The notes under the pieces are model-generated. The model ran no database searches, had not been told where the DNA came from, and saw nothing but the letters and a program-made list of their open reading frames with translations. A stretch of DNA of 64,000 bases from JBCBSZ01 sp039185015 (GTDB taxonomy: Bacteria; Actinomycetota; Acidimicrobiia; Acidimicrobiales; Poriferisodalaceae), in contig JBCDAU010000013.1 of assembly GCA_039185015.1 (NCBI GenBank), positions 1-64,000 of the forward strand. Reading direction: 5' to 3'. Of this stretch, positions 45,477 to 55,751 are shown piece after piece; the stretch's first letter is position 1; the number at the start of each line of letters is the position of its first letter. The translations under genes were made by a program, and so were the position numbers.

Positions 45477-46295
45477 GTGAAGATCCTGGCTGGGTTGCTG
45501 GGCGGGCTGGTGGCGATCGTCGGTGTCGGGCTGTTGATCGGTGGGGTGGTGATCCGCACCGCGGTCGGCTCGAACGGGGAGATCGGGAGCGACGTCCAGC
45601 TCTTCGGCACCCCGTCGCGAGGCTTCGTCACGCGCACGCTCGACCTGGGCGGGGTCGAGGACCTCCCCTTCCTGTCGCTGGACGAGCTCGATCTCACTCT
45701 CGACGTCGCGGCGAGCCGGGCAGAGACCTTCGTGGGCGTCGGACCGGCGAGCGACGTCGATGCCTACCTCGACGGGGTCGACGTCGAGCGCATCCGCTCC
45801 TTCGAGCTCGACCCCTTCGCCCTCGACACCGAGCGGACCGGCGGCGACGTCGTCCCCGCTCCCCCACTGTCGCTGGACTTCTGGACCACCTCGGTGGTGG
45901 TCACGGGCGAACCACTCGCGCTCGACATCGACCTCAGCCAGAGCAATCAGCGCCTCGTGATCATGAACGCCGACGGGTCCCCGGACGTCTCGATCGAGGC
46001 CGACGTCGTCGTGGAGCTGCCGTTCCTGTCGACGCTCGCCTGGATCCTGATCGTCGTCGGGTTGCTGTTGCTGGTCGCGGGCATCGCCATCATCGTGAGC
46101 GCCGTCAGATCGGCGTCGAACTCCCGCTGGCTGCCGCCCGAGGGTCAGCTCGGCCAGCAGCAGACCTGGAGCCAGGAGCGCTGGGACGCCTACCGGGAGA
46201 GCGCGGCGGCGGGGTCGGACCGGCCGACGGCCGATCCGTCGAAGCTCGCACCTCCCCCACCGGACGCCGACGACGCCGGCCGACCGTCGACGTAA
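45477..46295 (+). CDS. Two-TM membrane protein of unknown function
   Basis: A 272-residue protein with an N-terminal transmembrane helix (about 4-26), an extracytoplasmic beta-rich region of about 160 residues, a second helix (about 190-215), and a Pro/Asp-rich cytoplasmic tail. The GTG at 45477 has AGGAGG six bases before it. I do not recognise a family. It is divergent from hisG and followed by a PPOX-fold gene 44 bases on. Confidence 0.75.
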   Translation: MKILAGLLGGLVAIVGVGLLIGGVVIRTAVGSNGEIGSDVQLFGTPSRGFVTRTLDLGGVEDLPFLSLDELDLTLDVAASRAETFVGVGPASDVDAYLDGVDVERIRSFELDPFALDTERTGGDVVPAPPLSLDFWTTSVVVTGEPLALDIDLSQSNQRLVIMNADGSPDVSIEADVVVELPFLSTLAWILIVVGLLLLVAGIAIIVSAVRSASNSRWLPPEGQLGQQQTWSQERWDAYRESAAAGSDRPTADPSKLAPPPPDADDAGRPST

Positions 46296-46339
46296 GTCCC
46301 CGCCATCACCGAGGTCGTGACCGCGTAGGGTCGGCCTCG

Positions 46340-46840
46340 ATGGGGGACGACAGCTACGAAGACCTGACCGAGTGCGCCCTGAGCGAGGAGTTGGAGCAGC
46401 AACTGCTGCAGCTCCAGAAAGAGTGCACCTTCATGTGGACCAACAAGGCCGGTGAGGCCTTCGGGGTCATCATGTCGTACCTGGCCAAGGACGGCCGGCT
46501 CTGGCTCACCGCCGCCGAGCGGCGGGCCCGGATCTCGGCGATCCGTCGCTTCCCGAGGGCGTCGGTCTGCATCTCGAGCTTCGGTACCGAGCTCGGCAGC
46601 GGCAAGACGGTGACCTACAAGGGGTCATGCGTCGTCCACACGGGCCGCGACGTGAAGGACTGGTTCTACCCGGAGTTCTGCCGCCACATCCGGCCGAACG
46701 ACGAGGTCGCGGCGGCGACGTTCCAGCAGTTCCTGGACAGCCCCGCCCGGGTCGTCATCGAGTTCATCCCGGACGACAAGCTCAGCTTCGACTCGACGAT
46801 CATGTGGACCCGCTCGCCGGAGGCCGGCCGCAAGAGCTAG
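46340..46840 (+). CDS. Pyridoxamine-5'-phosphate-oxidase-fold (PPOX) protein
   Basis: A 166-residue split-barrel protein. ECTFMWTNKAGEAFGVIMSYLAKDGRLWLTAAERRARISAIRR (about 28-70) matches flavin or F420-binding PPOX proteins, with strand LWLTA and the basic RARIxAIRR helix. Later residues include SCVVHTGRDVKDWFYPEF. The cofactor and substrate are not determined. Its TAG overlaps the mogA TAG on the other strand in CTAG. Confidence 0.85.
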   Translation: MGDDSYEDLTECALSEELEQQLLQLQKECTFMWTNKAGEAFGVIMSYLAKDGRLWLTAAERRARISAIRRFPRASVCISSFGTELGSGKTVTYKGSCVVHTGRDVKDWFYPEFCRHIRPNDEVAAATFQQFLDSPARVVIEFIPDDKLSFDSTIMWTRSPEAGRKS

Positions 46841-47331
46841 CTCGCGTGGGGGTGAGGGTTCGCCTCGCCGACCAGGAGGCGGATGGCGTGGGGGAGGACG
46901 TCGGCGATCGCGTCGAGCTGCTCGACGCAGCCCTTGGTGGAGCCCGGGGTGTTGATCACGATCGATCGCCCCGCCGTCCCGGCCACGCCTCGGGAGAGCC
47001 GGCCGAGCGGGCTGACCAGCCGCATCGCCTCGGCGAGGCCCGGCGCCTCGCGATCGATGACCTCCTTGGTGCCCTCGGGGGTCAGGTCGCGGTCGGTGAA
47101 GCCCGTCCCTCCGGTGCTCACCACGAGCCCCAGGAAGCCGTCGGTCAGCTCTCGCAGCGCGCCGGCCACGTTCTCGGTCCCGTCGGCGACCGACCGCCGC
47201 TCGACCACCTGGTAGCCGAGCTCGGTGAGCCGCGCCTCCAGCGCCTCGCCGGACTTGTCCTCCCTGGTCCCGGCGATCACGCCGTCGGACACGGTGAGGA
47301 CCTTGGCCTGGAGCTGCTCGTCGTCGGTCAT
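46837..47331 (-). CDS. mog: Molybdopterin adenylyltransferase (MogA/MoaB family)
   Basis: A 164-residue protein of the MoaB/Mog family acting in molybdenum cofactor synthesis, where MogA adenylylates molybdopterin. Signatures are VLTVSDGVIAGTREDKSG (about 11-28), LVVSTGGTGFTDRDLTPEGT (about 69-88) and GTAGRSIVINTPGSTKGC (about 118-135). The MogA versus MoaB assignment is uncertain. It lies 10 bases after rsmB at the end of the priA-def-fmt-rsmB unit. Confidence 0.9.
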   Translation of the reverse strand: MTDDEQLQAKVLTVSDGVIAGTREDKSGEALEARLTELGYQVVERRSVADGTENVAGALRELTDGFLGLVVSTGGTGFTDRDLTPEGTKEVIDREAPGLAEAMRLVSPLGRLSRGVAGTAGRSIVINTPGSTKGCVEQLDAIADVLPHAIRLLVGEANPHPHAS

Positions 47332-47341
47332 GGCGGCCACC

Positions 47342-48460
47342 CTAGGACGGGACCCGGAAGCGGCAGGCGAACATGCCGTCGGTCCGGTGGTCCTGCGGGA
47401 GCACGAGCACGCCGTCGCCGTGCGTCCGCCACCGATCGCCGGGATCGATCGCCTCGACCATGAGGTCGGTGCGATCGACGACGCGGTCGACGACACCCGT
47501 GCTCTCGGCGGCGGTCAGCGTGCAGGCCGAGTAGAGCAGCGTGCCGCCAGGGCGCACGAGGGTGCGAGCGGACTCGACGAGGTCGACCTGGAGATCGGCC
47601 AGCCGGTCGACGTCGTCGGCCTCGATCCGCCAACGAGCGTCGGCGCGGCGGCGGAGGGCGCCGAGCCCCGAGCACGGCGCGTCGACGAGCACCCGGTCGG
47701 CGACGCCGGTTCGTAGCGGCGGACGCCGACCGTCGGCGGTCACCGCTGCGACCCGGTTGCCCGTGCGCTCACCTGCCGCCCGCACCGAGCGAGCCCGGTT
47801 CGGGTGCAGCTCGACGGCGACGACCTCGGCGCCGGCGGCGCGCAGACCGGTCGACTTCCCCCCGGGGGCGGCGCAGAGGTCGACCACAAGATCGCCCTGC
47901 CGGGCCTCGACGGCGTCGACGACCCACGTGGAGGCCGGGTCCTGCCGATACCCGTCGGCCCGGGCCGGCGTCGGAACGGGCACGTTCATGTCCGAGAGGG
48001 CGGCGAGCGCGTCGTCCTCACCGAGATCGGCGGCCAGGCGGTCGACGATCCACTCCGGGTACGACAACCGCTCCCCATCCGTCGCCCATCTCGGCGTGCC
48101 GGCGTCGGCGACGCGACGCAGGACGGCGTTGACGAGACCGCGTGCCCGCTTCGGAGCGAGGTCGACCGCCTCGGACACCGCAGCGTGCGGCGGGGTGCGC
48201 TGATCGAGCAGCTGGTAGGTGCCGATCCGCACGGCCACCCGCACCTCGGGATCCAGCTCTCGACGGATGAACGGCGCGGCCGCGGCGTCGAGCGCCCGTC
48301 GACGCCGGGTGACGCCGTAGGCGAGGTCGGTGGCGAGGGCACGATCGCGTGGCTCGAGGTCGCTGCGTCCGAGCTCGGCGTCCAGCACCGGCGCGATCCA
48401 CGCGTCGTCGGCATCGACCCGGATCAGCACGTCCCGGGCGACGCGCCGGGCGGTGGTCAC
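47342..48460 (-). CDS. rsmB: 16S rRNA (cytosine-5) methyltransferase
   Basis: The 372-residue RsmB/Fmu protein methylates C967 of 16S rRNA. The N-terminal NusB-like domain (about 1-130) is followed by a Rossmann domain with VVDLCAAPGGKSTGL (about 190-204). Motif IV DAPCSGLGALRRR (about 260-272) and motif VI LYSACTLTAAES (about 312-323) supply the two catalytic cysteines. The GTG at 48460 overlaps the fmt stop (GTGA), so translation is coupled. Confidence 0.95.
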   Translation of the reverse strand: MTTARRVARDVLIRVDADDAWIAPVLDAELGRSDLEPRDRALATDLAYGVTRRRRALDAAAAPFIRRELDPEVRVAVRIGTYQLLDQRTPPHAAVSEAVDLAPKRARGLVNAVLRRVADAGTPRWATDGERLSYPEWIVDRLAADLGEDDALAALSDMNVPVPTPARADGYRQDPASTWVVDAVEARQGDLVVDLCAAPGGKSTGLRAAGAEVVAVELHPNRARSVRAAGERTGNRVAAVTADGRRPPLRTGVADRVLVDAPCSGLGALRRRADARWRIEADDVDRLADLQVDLVESARTLVRPGGTLLYSACTLTAAESTGVVDRVVDRTDLMVEAIDPGDRWRTHGDGVLVLPQDHRTDGMFACRFRVPS

Positions 48461-49353
48461 TCGCCGAGCCGCTCGTCGGCGCCGGGCTGGGCTCCGTTGC
48501 GCCAGGCGGCGGCCGGCATCCGGCCCTTGCCCTCGGGCTGGACGTCGACCAGTTCGAGGACACCGTCGCCGGTACCGACGCGGACCCCCTCGAGGTGGCC
48601 GAGCTCCGGCCCCGAGCCCTCGACGGGTCGAGCGGCGTGGACCTTGAGCCGCTTGCCCCGGAAGCTGGTCCACGCACCACCGATCCGGACGACGCGGTCG
48701 AGCTGCTCGGCGGGCTCAGACCAGTCGAGGTGCCGGTCGCCGGCGTCGAGCTTCTCGGCGTAGGTGACCGGGCCGTCCTGGGGCTCGGGATCGCGCAGTC
48801 CGTCGGTGAGCCCGTCGACGAGCAGCTCGGCCGCATCGGCGGCGAGCGCCTCGGCCAGCCCGGCGGACGTGGTGAACGGACCGATCGGCCGGGTCGACCG
48901 GCGGTAGACCGGGCCGGTGTCGAGACCCTCCTCGAGCCCCATCAGACAGACGCCGGTCTCCCGGTCCCCGGCGAGGATCGCCCGCTCGACCGGCGCGGCA
49001 CCCCGCCATCGGGGCAGCAGCGAGAAGTGCAGGTTGATCATGGGGACGGCTTCGAGCACCGAGCGAGGCACGATCCGCCCGTACGCGACGACCACGCCGA
49101 GCTCGATGCCGGTGTCGACGACGTCGTCGAGGCGGGCGGTGACCGGGAGCCCGAGCTCGAGCGCCACGGCCTTCACCGGGCTCGGCGTCGGCTCGCTGCG
49201 CCGGCCCCGGCGCTTGTCCGCCCGCGAGACGACGAGGGCGACCTCGATGTCGGACGAAGCGAGCGCCCGCAGGCACGGCACGGCGATCTCGGGCGTGCCG
49301 AGGAAGGCGACCCGCCGGGGAAGCTCGGGCGGGTCGGGCAGCGGTGCAACCAT
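48457..49353 (-). CDS. fmt: Methionyl-tRNA formyltransferase
   Basis: A 298-residue enzyme that formylates initiator Met-tRNA. The formyltransferase domain (about 14-195) has RVAFLGTPEIAV (about 14-25) and the catalytic Asn/His in MINLHFSLLPRWRGAAPV (about 104-121). LMGLEEGLDTGPVY (about 136-149) supplies the Asp. A C-terminal OB-like domain follows (about 205-298). It is paired with def, six bases away, as usual. Confidence 0.96.
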   Translation of the reverse strand: MVAPLPDPPELPRRVAFLGTPEIAVPCLRALASSDIEVALVVSRADKRRGRRSEPTPSPVKAVALELGLPVTARLDDVVDTGIELGVVVAYGRIVPRSVLEAVPMINLHFSLLPRWRGAAPVERAILAGDRETGVCLMGLEEGLDTGPVYRRSTRPIGPFTTSAGLAEALAADAAELLVDGLTDGLRDPEPQDGPVTYAEKLDAGDRHLDWSEPAEQLDRVVRIGGAWTSFRGKRLKVHAARPVEGSGPELGHLEGVRVGTGDGVLELVDVQPEGKGRMPAAAWRNGAQPGADERLGE

Positions 49354-49358
49354 GTCGG

Positions 49359-49889
49359 TCAGGGGAGCTGCAGTCCGCCCGTCGACGGCGCCGCCCGCTG
49401 GACCGAGCGCTGGAGCTCACGCTCGCGCAGCTGCTTCATGGCCCACTTTCGGTCGTCGTCCTCGAGGTGGTCGAGCATCAACACGCCGTTGAGGTGGTCG
49501 AGCTCGTGCTGGAAGAGCCGGGCCAGCAGCTCGTCGGCCTCGACCTCCACCTCGTTGCCGTCGAGATCGCGACCGCGCAGGTGGACGATCTTCGGGCGGA
49601 CGAGCTCGAAGGAGAGCCCGGGGATCGACAGGCAGCCCTCTTCGTAGACCCACTCTCCCTCGGACTCGACGATCTCCGGGTTGATCAGGGTCCGCTGGTC
49701 GCCGTCACCGAGGTCGTACACGAAGAGCCGTTGCTGCACGCCGATCTGCGGCGCGGCGAGGCCGATGCCCGGCGCTTCGTACATGGTCACGAACATCTGC
49801 TCGGTGAGCCGCACGAGGCGTTCGTCGACATCGGTGATCTCGGCGGCCTTCTGCCGCAGGACGGGGTCCCCCACGGTGCGAATCTCCAT
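49359..49889 (-). CDS. def: Peptide deformylase
   Basis: The 176-residue metalloenzyme removes the N-formyl group from nascent proteins. All three motifs are intact: GIGLAAPQIG (about 41-50), EGCLSIPG (about 85-92) and HELDHLNG (about 128-135, metal-binding HExxH). It carries a C-terminal tail of about 30 residues after the active site. It sits between priA and fmt in the standard order. Confidence 0.97.
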   Translation of the reverse strand: MEIRTVGDPVLRQKAAEITDVDERLVRLTEQMFVTMYEAPGIGLAAPQIGVQQRLFVYDLGDGDQRTLINPEIVESEGEWVYEEGCLSIPGLSFELVRPKIVHLRGRDLDGNEVEVEADELLARLFQHELDHLNGVLMLDHLEDDDRKWAMKQLRERELQRSVQRAAPSTGGLQLP

Positions 49890-49940
49890 GTCAGTGGAGG
49901 GTAGCGGGACGGCGTCGGCGCTCCCCTGTCAGGCCGCTGC

Positions 49941-51623
49941 TCACGCTCGCCACGGATCGACCTCCACCCTCACCCGCTCCTCGGGTCGGGGCAGCCGCGA
50001 GAGCTCGCCGCCGAGCTGGAGCGGATCGTCGGCCCGCACGAGGTAGGTGCCGTCCTCGGCGGGGCCGAGCACGTCGAGACCCAATGGGACATCGGAGAGG
50101 TAGGCCTCGGCCCCCGCGCCCGACACCACGGCGGCGCCGACGGCAGGCGGGAGTCGGAGCAACTCGCGTCGGGCCCGCTCGGTCGGGACGAGGCGGGCGG
50201 GGTCGGCGTGGACGGCGGCGTCGAGCACCTCGTGGTCGGGCACCCGGGTCTGCACCACGACTCGTCCACCCGTGCTCCGACCGCCGACGAGGCGAGCCGC
50301 ACGGGTCAGCAACCACATCGCCTGCTCGGCGGCACGGAAACGGGGGGCGAGCAGCTCCTGGTCGGCATCGAGGAGGACGACGACATCGGCGCTCCGGACG
50401 CGGTGCAGCACCGCCTCGGTCCCCACGACGATCCGCGCGTCGCCAGGCGGGGTGTCGCCGTCGCCGGTCACCTCGGCGACATCGGTGCGGGCGAGCGCAG
50501 CGATCTCCTCGGCCACCCGGGACACCCCTGGTCGGAGGCGGACCATGCCGGTCGCACCGCACGAGAGGCAGATCGTCGGACGGCGAGCGCCGCACCGCCG
50601 GCAGACGAGCTCGTCGTCCGGCTGCTCGACGGCGGCACCGCACCGCTCGCAGGTCGCCGTCGTGTGGCAGGTCCGGCAGCGGAGCAGACCGGCCCGACCC
50701 TTCCGGTTGAGCACGCACACGACGCGAGCGTCCGAGCGCACGATCTCGACCAACCGCTCGGAGTACAGGCTCCCGGGCCCGGGAGCGTCGGCGCGACGGT
50801 CGACGACCTCGACGGTCGGCCAGGCGGCCCGCTCGTCGAGGCGGCCCGGTTCGACGAGCGGGAGCTGATCGAGGGCCTCGAGCGAGGGGGCGGCCGACGT
50901 GAGACGGATCGGGACGCCGGCCCGGCGGGCCCGCTCGATCAGGAGGTCGCGGGCGTTCCAGGTCGGCTGCCGCTCGGATCGGAGCGCCTCGTCGTGCTCG
51001 TCGACCACGACGATGGCGGCCAGGTCGGCCACCCGGGCCCACGAGGCCGCCCGGGTGCCGACGACGACGTCGACGCCCCCGGCCGCCGCGGCCCAGTCGT
51101 CGGGCCACCGGGCGACGGCGAGGCCGTCCCGTCGCAACCGCCGGGCGAGCACATCGACCTCGCGCTGAGCGGGCACGACGACGAGCGTCGGGCCGGCTGC
51201 GGCGGCGGCGAGCACCTCGGTGATCCTCGGCGTGGTGGGCGGGATCCGCACCACCGCCGATTCCGGGGCGGCACTCGGCGCGACGGTCCGTCGAGGCGAC
51301 GGCAGACGGGCGACCCGGCGCGGGGCATCGGTCGTGCGGAGGAACTGGGCCCGTCGCCCGACCCACCGGACGGCCGCCCACTCGGCGAGCTCGATCAGGT
51401 CAGGCGACGGGCCCCGCCCGCTGAGCTTCGAGACCGGCCGGGCCTGGACGCCGTCGGTCGCCTCGGCGTCGACCTCGAGGATCCAGCCACCGACGCGGCG
51501 GGGACCGAGGTCGATGCGCACGACGTCACCGACCTCCACCGGAGCGTCGTCCGGGACGAGGTAGTCGAAGACCCGGTCGATCGCCGGCTCGTCCGGGAGC
51601 ACTCGCACGAGCCGGCCGTCCAT
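49941..51623 (-). CDS. priA: Primosomal protein N' (PriA), helicase motif I degenerate
   Basis: A 560-residue PriA-family protein for replication restart. The N-terminal DNA-binding part starts MDGRLVRVLPDEPAIDRVFDYLVP. Where motif I (GxTGSGKT) should be, it reads AAAGPTLVVVPAQRE, so ATP binding is probably lost. The motif II position reads VDEHDEAL. The zinc cluster is present (CRTCHTTATCERCG and CRRCGARRPTICLSCG, about 340-380). Actinobacterial PriA proteins are known to be shorter and helicase-degenerate. The ATG at 51623 is chosen. Confidence 0.9.
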   Translation of the reverse strand: MDGRLVRVLPDEPAIDRVFDYLVPDDAPVEVGDVVRIDLGPRRVGGWILEVDAEATDGVQARPVSKLSGRGPSPDLIELAEWAAVRWVGRRAQFLRTTDAPRRVARLPSPRRTVAPSAAPESAVVRIPPTTPRITEVLAAAAAGPTLVVVPAQREVDVLARRLRRDGLAVARWPDDWAAAAGGVDVVVGTRAASWARVADLAAIVVVDEHDEALRSERQPTWNARDLLIERARRAGVPIRLTSAAPSLEALDQLPLVEPGRLDERAAWPTVEVVDRRADAPGPGSLYSERLVEIVRSDARVVCVLNRKGRAGLLRCRTCHTTATCERCGAAVEQPDDELVCRRCGARRPTICLSCGATGMVRLRPGVSRVAEEIAALARTDVAEVTGDGDTPPGDARIVVGTEAVLHRVRSADVVVLLDADQELLAPRFRAAEQAMWLLTRAARLVGGRSTGGRVVVQTRVPDHEVLDAAVHADPARLVPTERARRELLRLPPAVGAAVVSGAGAEAYLSDVPLGLDVLGPAEDGTYLVRADDPLQLGGELSRLPRPEERVRVEVDPWRA

Positions 51624-51785
51624 CCTCACGATTTTGCCCGGACGGTGAGTGGAACCGGCGTACCCGGACGCGACACCGGCGGAGACCGCTGGCCCCCGCC
51701 GGTTCGCGAACACGACCCGGGCCGTACCCCGTCGGGCGAGGACACCGGGAGGAGGATGGGGCTCCGGGGCCCCATCCGAGGCGGG

Positions 51786-52976
51786 TCAGAGCCCGAGGCT
51801 GCTCGTGATCGCGTCAACGCGGTTGAGCTGCTCCCACGGGAACTCGTCGCGACCGAAGTGGCCGTAGGCGGCCGACCGGCGGTAGATCGGCCGCTTGAGG
51901 TCGAGGTCACGGATGATGGCGGCGGGGCGGAGGTCGAAGATCTCGCTGACGCAGGCCTCGATCTTGGCCCGGTCGACGTTCTCCGTGCCGAAGGTCTCGA
52001 CCATCACCGACACCGGGTGGGCGACACCGATGGCGTAGGCGACCTGCACCTCGATGCGGGACGCGGCGCCGGCGGCGACGAGGTTCTTCGCGACCCAGCG
52101 GGAGGCGTAGGCGGCCGAGCGGTCGACCTTCGACGGGTCCTTGCCCGAGAAGGCACCGCCGCCGTGGCGGGCGGCGCCGCCGTAGGTGTCGACGATGATC
52201 TTGCGGCCGGTGAGGCCGGCGTCGCCGACCGGGCCGCCGATCACGAAGCGACCGGTCGGGTTCACGAAGACCCGGTAGTCGTCGTCGGCGTAGGCCTCGG
52301 GGATGACCGGCTTGATGACCTGCTCGATGAGGTCGGGCCGGATCATCGTGTCGCGGTCGATGCCGTCGTTGTGCTGGGTGGAGATCAGGACCGTGTCGAG
52401 CGAGACCGGCTTGTGGTCCTCGTAGACGAACGAGACCTGGGTCTTGCCGTCGGGGCGGAGATAGGGCACCGAGCCCGACTTGCGAACCTCGGCGAGGCGC
52501 TCGGCCATGCGATGCGCCAGGTGGATCGGCAGCGGCATGTACGCGTCGGTCTCGTCGCACGCGTAGCCGAACATCATCCCCTGGTCGCCGGCGCCCTGCT
52601 TGTCGAGCTCGTCCTCCTCGCCGGCCTCACCGGAGCGGAGCTCCTCGGAGTCGTCGACGCCCTGGCCGATGTCGGGGGACTGCTCGTCGATCGAGACCAT
52701 GACGCCGCACGTGTTGCCGTCGTAGCCGAAGGACTCGCGGTCGTAGCCGATCTCGTTGATCGTCTGACGGACGATCGAGGGGATGTCGACGTAGGCCGCC
52801 GTGGTGATCTCGCCGGCGACGACGGCGAGGCCGGTCGTGACGAGGGTCTCGCAGGCGACGCGGCTGTGGGGGTCGCCTGCGAGGAGGGCATCGAGGATGG
52901 CGTCGGAGATCTGATCGGCCATCTTGTCCGGGTGACCCTCGGTCACCGACTCGGACGTGAACTTCCAGGTGGTCAC
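51786..52976 (-). CDS. metK: S-adenosylmethionine synthetase
   Basis: A 396-residue cytoplasmic enzyme making SAM from methionine and ATP. VTEGHPDKMADQISDAILD (about 9-27), GAGDQGMMFGYA (about 124-135) and GGGAFSGKDPSKVDRSAAY (about 268-286) carry the ATP, metal and methionine residues. A GTG start at 52976 has AAGGAG upstream. No SAM riboswitch was recognised. It has its own likely promoter after coaBC. Confidence 0.97.
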   Translation of the reverse strand: MTTWKFTSESVTEGHPDKMADQISDAILDALLAGDPHSRVACETLVTTGLAVVAGEITTAAYVDIPSIVRQTINEIGYDRESFGYDGNTCGVMVSIDEQSPDIGQGVDDSEELRSGEAGEEDELDKQGAGDQGMMFGYACDETDAYMPLPIHLAHRMAERLAEVRKSGSVPYLRPDGKTQVSFVYEDHKPVSLDTVLISTQHNDGIDRDTMIRPDLIEQVIKPVIPEAYADDDYRVFVNPTGRFVIGGPVGDAGLTGRKIIVDTYGGAARHGGGAFSGKDPSKVDRSAAYASRWVAKNLVAAGAASRIEVQVAYAIGVAHPVSVMVETFGTENVDRAKIEACVSEIFDLRPAAIIRDLDLKRPIYRRSAAYGHFGRDEFPWEQLNRVDAITSSLGL

Positions 52977-53023
52977 CCGCGTGCTCCTTGTGAGATTCGG
53001 ACCGTTGGCCACGGTACCCAACC

Positions 53024-53052
53024 ACTTGTCGTGGCACCAGGGCCCATGTCAA
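53024..53052 (-). promoter_or_regulatory. Possible metK promoter
   Basis: On the minus strand TTGACA lies at 53052-53047, in the 89-base gap between coaBC and metK. The -10 hexamer is unclear (ACAAGT after a 17-base spacer, ends at 53024). A promoter here would give metK expression separate from rpoZ-coaBC. Confidence 0.4.
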
Positions 53053-53065
53053 CTACTTTCTGAGT

Positions 53066-54262
<1,197 letters not shown>

Positions 54263-54271
54263 CGGCGGTTC

Positions 54272-54628
54272 CTAGGAGGCGCTGTCGCTGTCGCCCCCGG
54301 CGCCACCGTCGAGGACGGTGAGGGCGGCGGCGGCAGCTTCGGCCTCGGCGGCGGCCTCGGCCTCGAGCCGGGCGATCTCCTCCGGATCGATGCGCTCCCA
54401 GCCGATCTTCTCGGCCGAGATCTCCTCGAAGGCGATCGACAGCGGCTTGCGGGCGATCGACGCCACCTGCGGTGGCACGATCGAGCCCAGGCCCTCGCCG
54501 AGCTGGTTGAAGTACGAGTTGATCTGCCGCGCCCGCTGCGAGGCGAGGGTGACCAGGGTGAACTTGGAGTCCACCTGCGGGAGCAGTTCGCCGATCGGCG
54601 GGTTCATCATGGAGTCGTGGCGCTGCAC
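54272..54628 (-). CDS. rpoZ: RNA polymerase omega subunit
   Basis: A 118-residue omega subunit that assists RNA polymerase assembly. The core DSKFTLVTLASQRARQINSYFNQLGEG (about 20-46) and ARKPLSIAFEEISAEKI (about 59-75) match the actinobacterial family. The C-terminal 40 residues are a Glu/Ala-rich tail. The GTG at 54628 is favoured by GGAGG seven bases upstream; ATGs lie six and seven codons later. In other actinobacteria gmk directly precedes it, but here two unrelated genes intervene. Confidence 0.93.
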   Translation of the reverse strand: MQRHDSMMNPPIGELLPQVDSKFTLVTLASQRARQINSYFNQLGEGLGSIVPPQVASIARKPLSIAFEEISAEKIGWERIDPEEIARLEAEAAAEAEAAAAALTVLDGGAGGDSDSAS

Positions 54629-54730
54629 GCGTGAGCCTCCGAGAAGCGTGGGGAGAACAGCTCAACGCTACCAGCCACGCCCCGCCCCGCCTCGGACGGC
54701 CAGACTGTCCGCCGACGGAGGGAGACGATC

Positions 54731-55582
54731 ATGACCGCGCTGGGGCTGTTCGGCATCAACATCGGCCGGCTGGCCGATCCGGAGGCGATGCGGACCGTCG
54801 CGGTCCACGCCGAGGCAGCGGGCTTCGAGTCGGTCTGGACCGGTGAGCACATCGTGCTCCCCGACCCGCAGGTGCCTCCGTCCCCCGCCCCACCCGAGAC
54901 GCCGATGCTCGACACCGTCGCCGCGCTCACCTGGGTGGCGGCAGCCACCACCTCGGTGCGGCTCGGCACCGGCATCATCATCCTGCCGCAGCGGCAGCCG
55001 GCGGTCCTGGCGAAGTCGCTCGCCGGGCTCGACGTGCTCTCCGGCGGCCGACTGATCTTCGGCTACGGCGTCGGGTACATCGAGCAGGAGATGACGGCCT
55101 GCGACACCCCGATGGGCCGGCGCGGCGCCCGGGCCGACGAGTACGTGGCGGCGATGCGCACGCTGTGGTCGGCCGACGCCGTCTCGTTCGAGGGCGAGTT
55201 CACGAGGTTCGAGTCGGTGAGCGCCAACCCGAAGCCGGTCCAGGATCGGGTCCCGGTCGTGGTCGGCGGGCACAGCGACGCCGCTGCTCGACGCTCCGTC
55301 GCCCTCGCCGACGGCTGGTACGGGTTCATGCGCGATCTCGAGACGACCGCTGCCGATCTCGAGCGCCTCCGGCGGGCAGCCGACGAGGTCGAGCGCCCGG
55401 CCGAGCTCGGGCCGCTGGAGATCTCGATCACCCCCGCCGGCCGGCTCGACGCCGCGACGATCGCCGCCTACGCCGAGCTCGGCGTCGATCGCTTGATCCC
55501 TCAGCCGGGCGGCCACCGCGCGGCCGACGAGGTCCTCGCCTGGATCGACCAGCAGGCTGCCGCGCTCGCCGAGGTCGGCTGA
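54731..55582 (+). CDS. LLM-class F420-dependent oxidoreductase
   Basis: A 283-residue luciferase-like monooxygenase-fold enzyme. LGLFGINIGRL and ESVWTGEHIVLPD are the start of the TIM barrel, and TSVRLGTGIIILPQRQPAVLAKSLAGLDVLSGGRLIFGYGVGY (about 77-119) holds the typical F420/FMN region. PVVVGGHSDAAARRSVALADGW is the family C-terminal signature. Members usually use F420. The substrate is unknown. It lies alone between rpoZ and the lipoprotein gene, which are both on the other strand. Confidence 0.9.
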   Translation: MTALGLFGINIGRLADPEAMRTVAVHAEAAGFESVWTGEHIVLPDPQVPPSPAPPETPMLDTVAALTWVAAATTSVRLGTGIIILPQRQPAVLAKSLAGLDVLSGGRLIFGYGVGYIEQEMTACDTPMGRRGARADEYVAAMRTLWSADAVSFEGEFTRFESVSANPKPVQDRVPVVVGGHSDAAARRSVALADGWYGFMRDLETTAADLERLRRAADEVERPAELGPLEISITPAGRLDAATIAAYAELGVDRLIPQPGGHRAADEVLAWIDQQAAALAEVG

Positions 55583-55657
55583 CGGAGCTGCGGGTACTAC
55601 GTCGAGCGCCGGGACGGTTCCCTGCGGCTCGACGCGCTGCGGGTCGACGGACGCGTC

Positions 55658-55698
55658 GACGCCCGCCCCCGGATCCGAGCGGATCGGGAGCGGGCGTC
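55658..55698. terminator. Strong bidirectional hairpin
   Basis: GACGCCCGC and GCGGGCGTC form a perfect 9-bp stem. Inside it CCCGgATCC pairs with GGATCGGG around a GAGC loop, giving 17 pairs with small bulges. It sits in the 169-base gap between convergent genes and probably ends both. There is no U tract. Confidence 0.6.
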
Positions 55699-55751
55699 TG
55701 ACGGAACCGATCACGACGACCGGCATCTGACGAGCGGTCGGGCCGCTCGGC

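Noticed and set aside
50208..53063. 951-codon plus-strand open frame opposite priA and metK
   Set aside because: Antisense to two conserved enzymes; composition is repetitive and no motif is seen.
52977..53065. SAM riboswitch before metK
   Set aside because: The 89-base gap shows no SAM-I type helices; only a TTGACA and a ribosome-binding site are visible.
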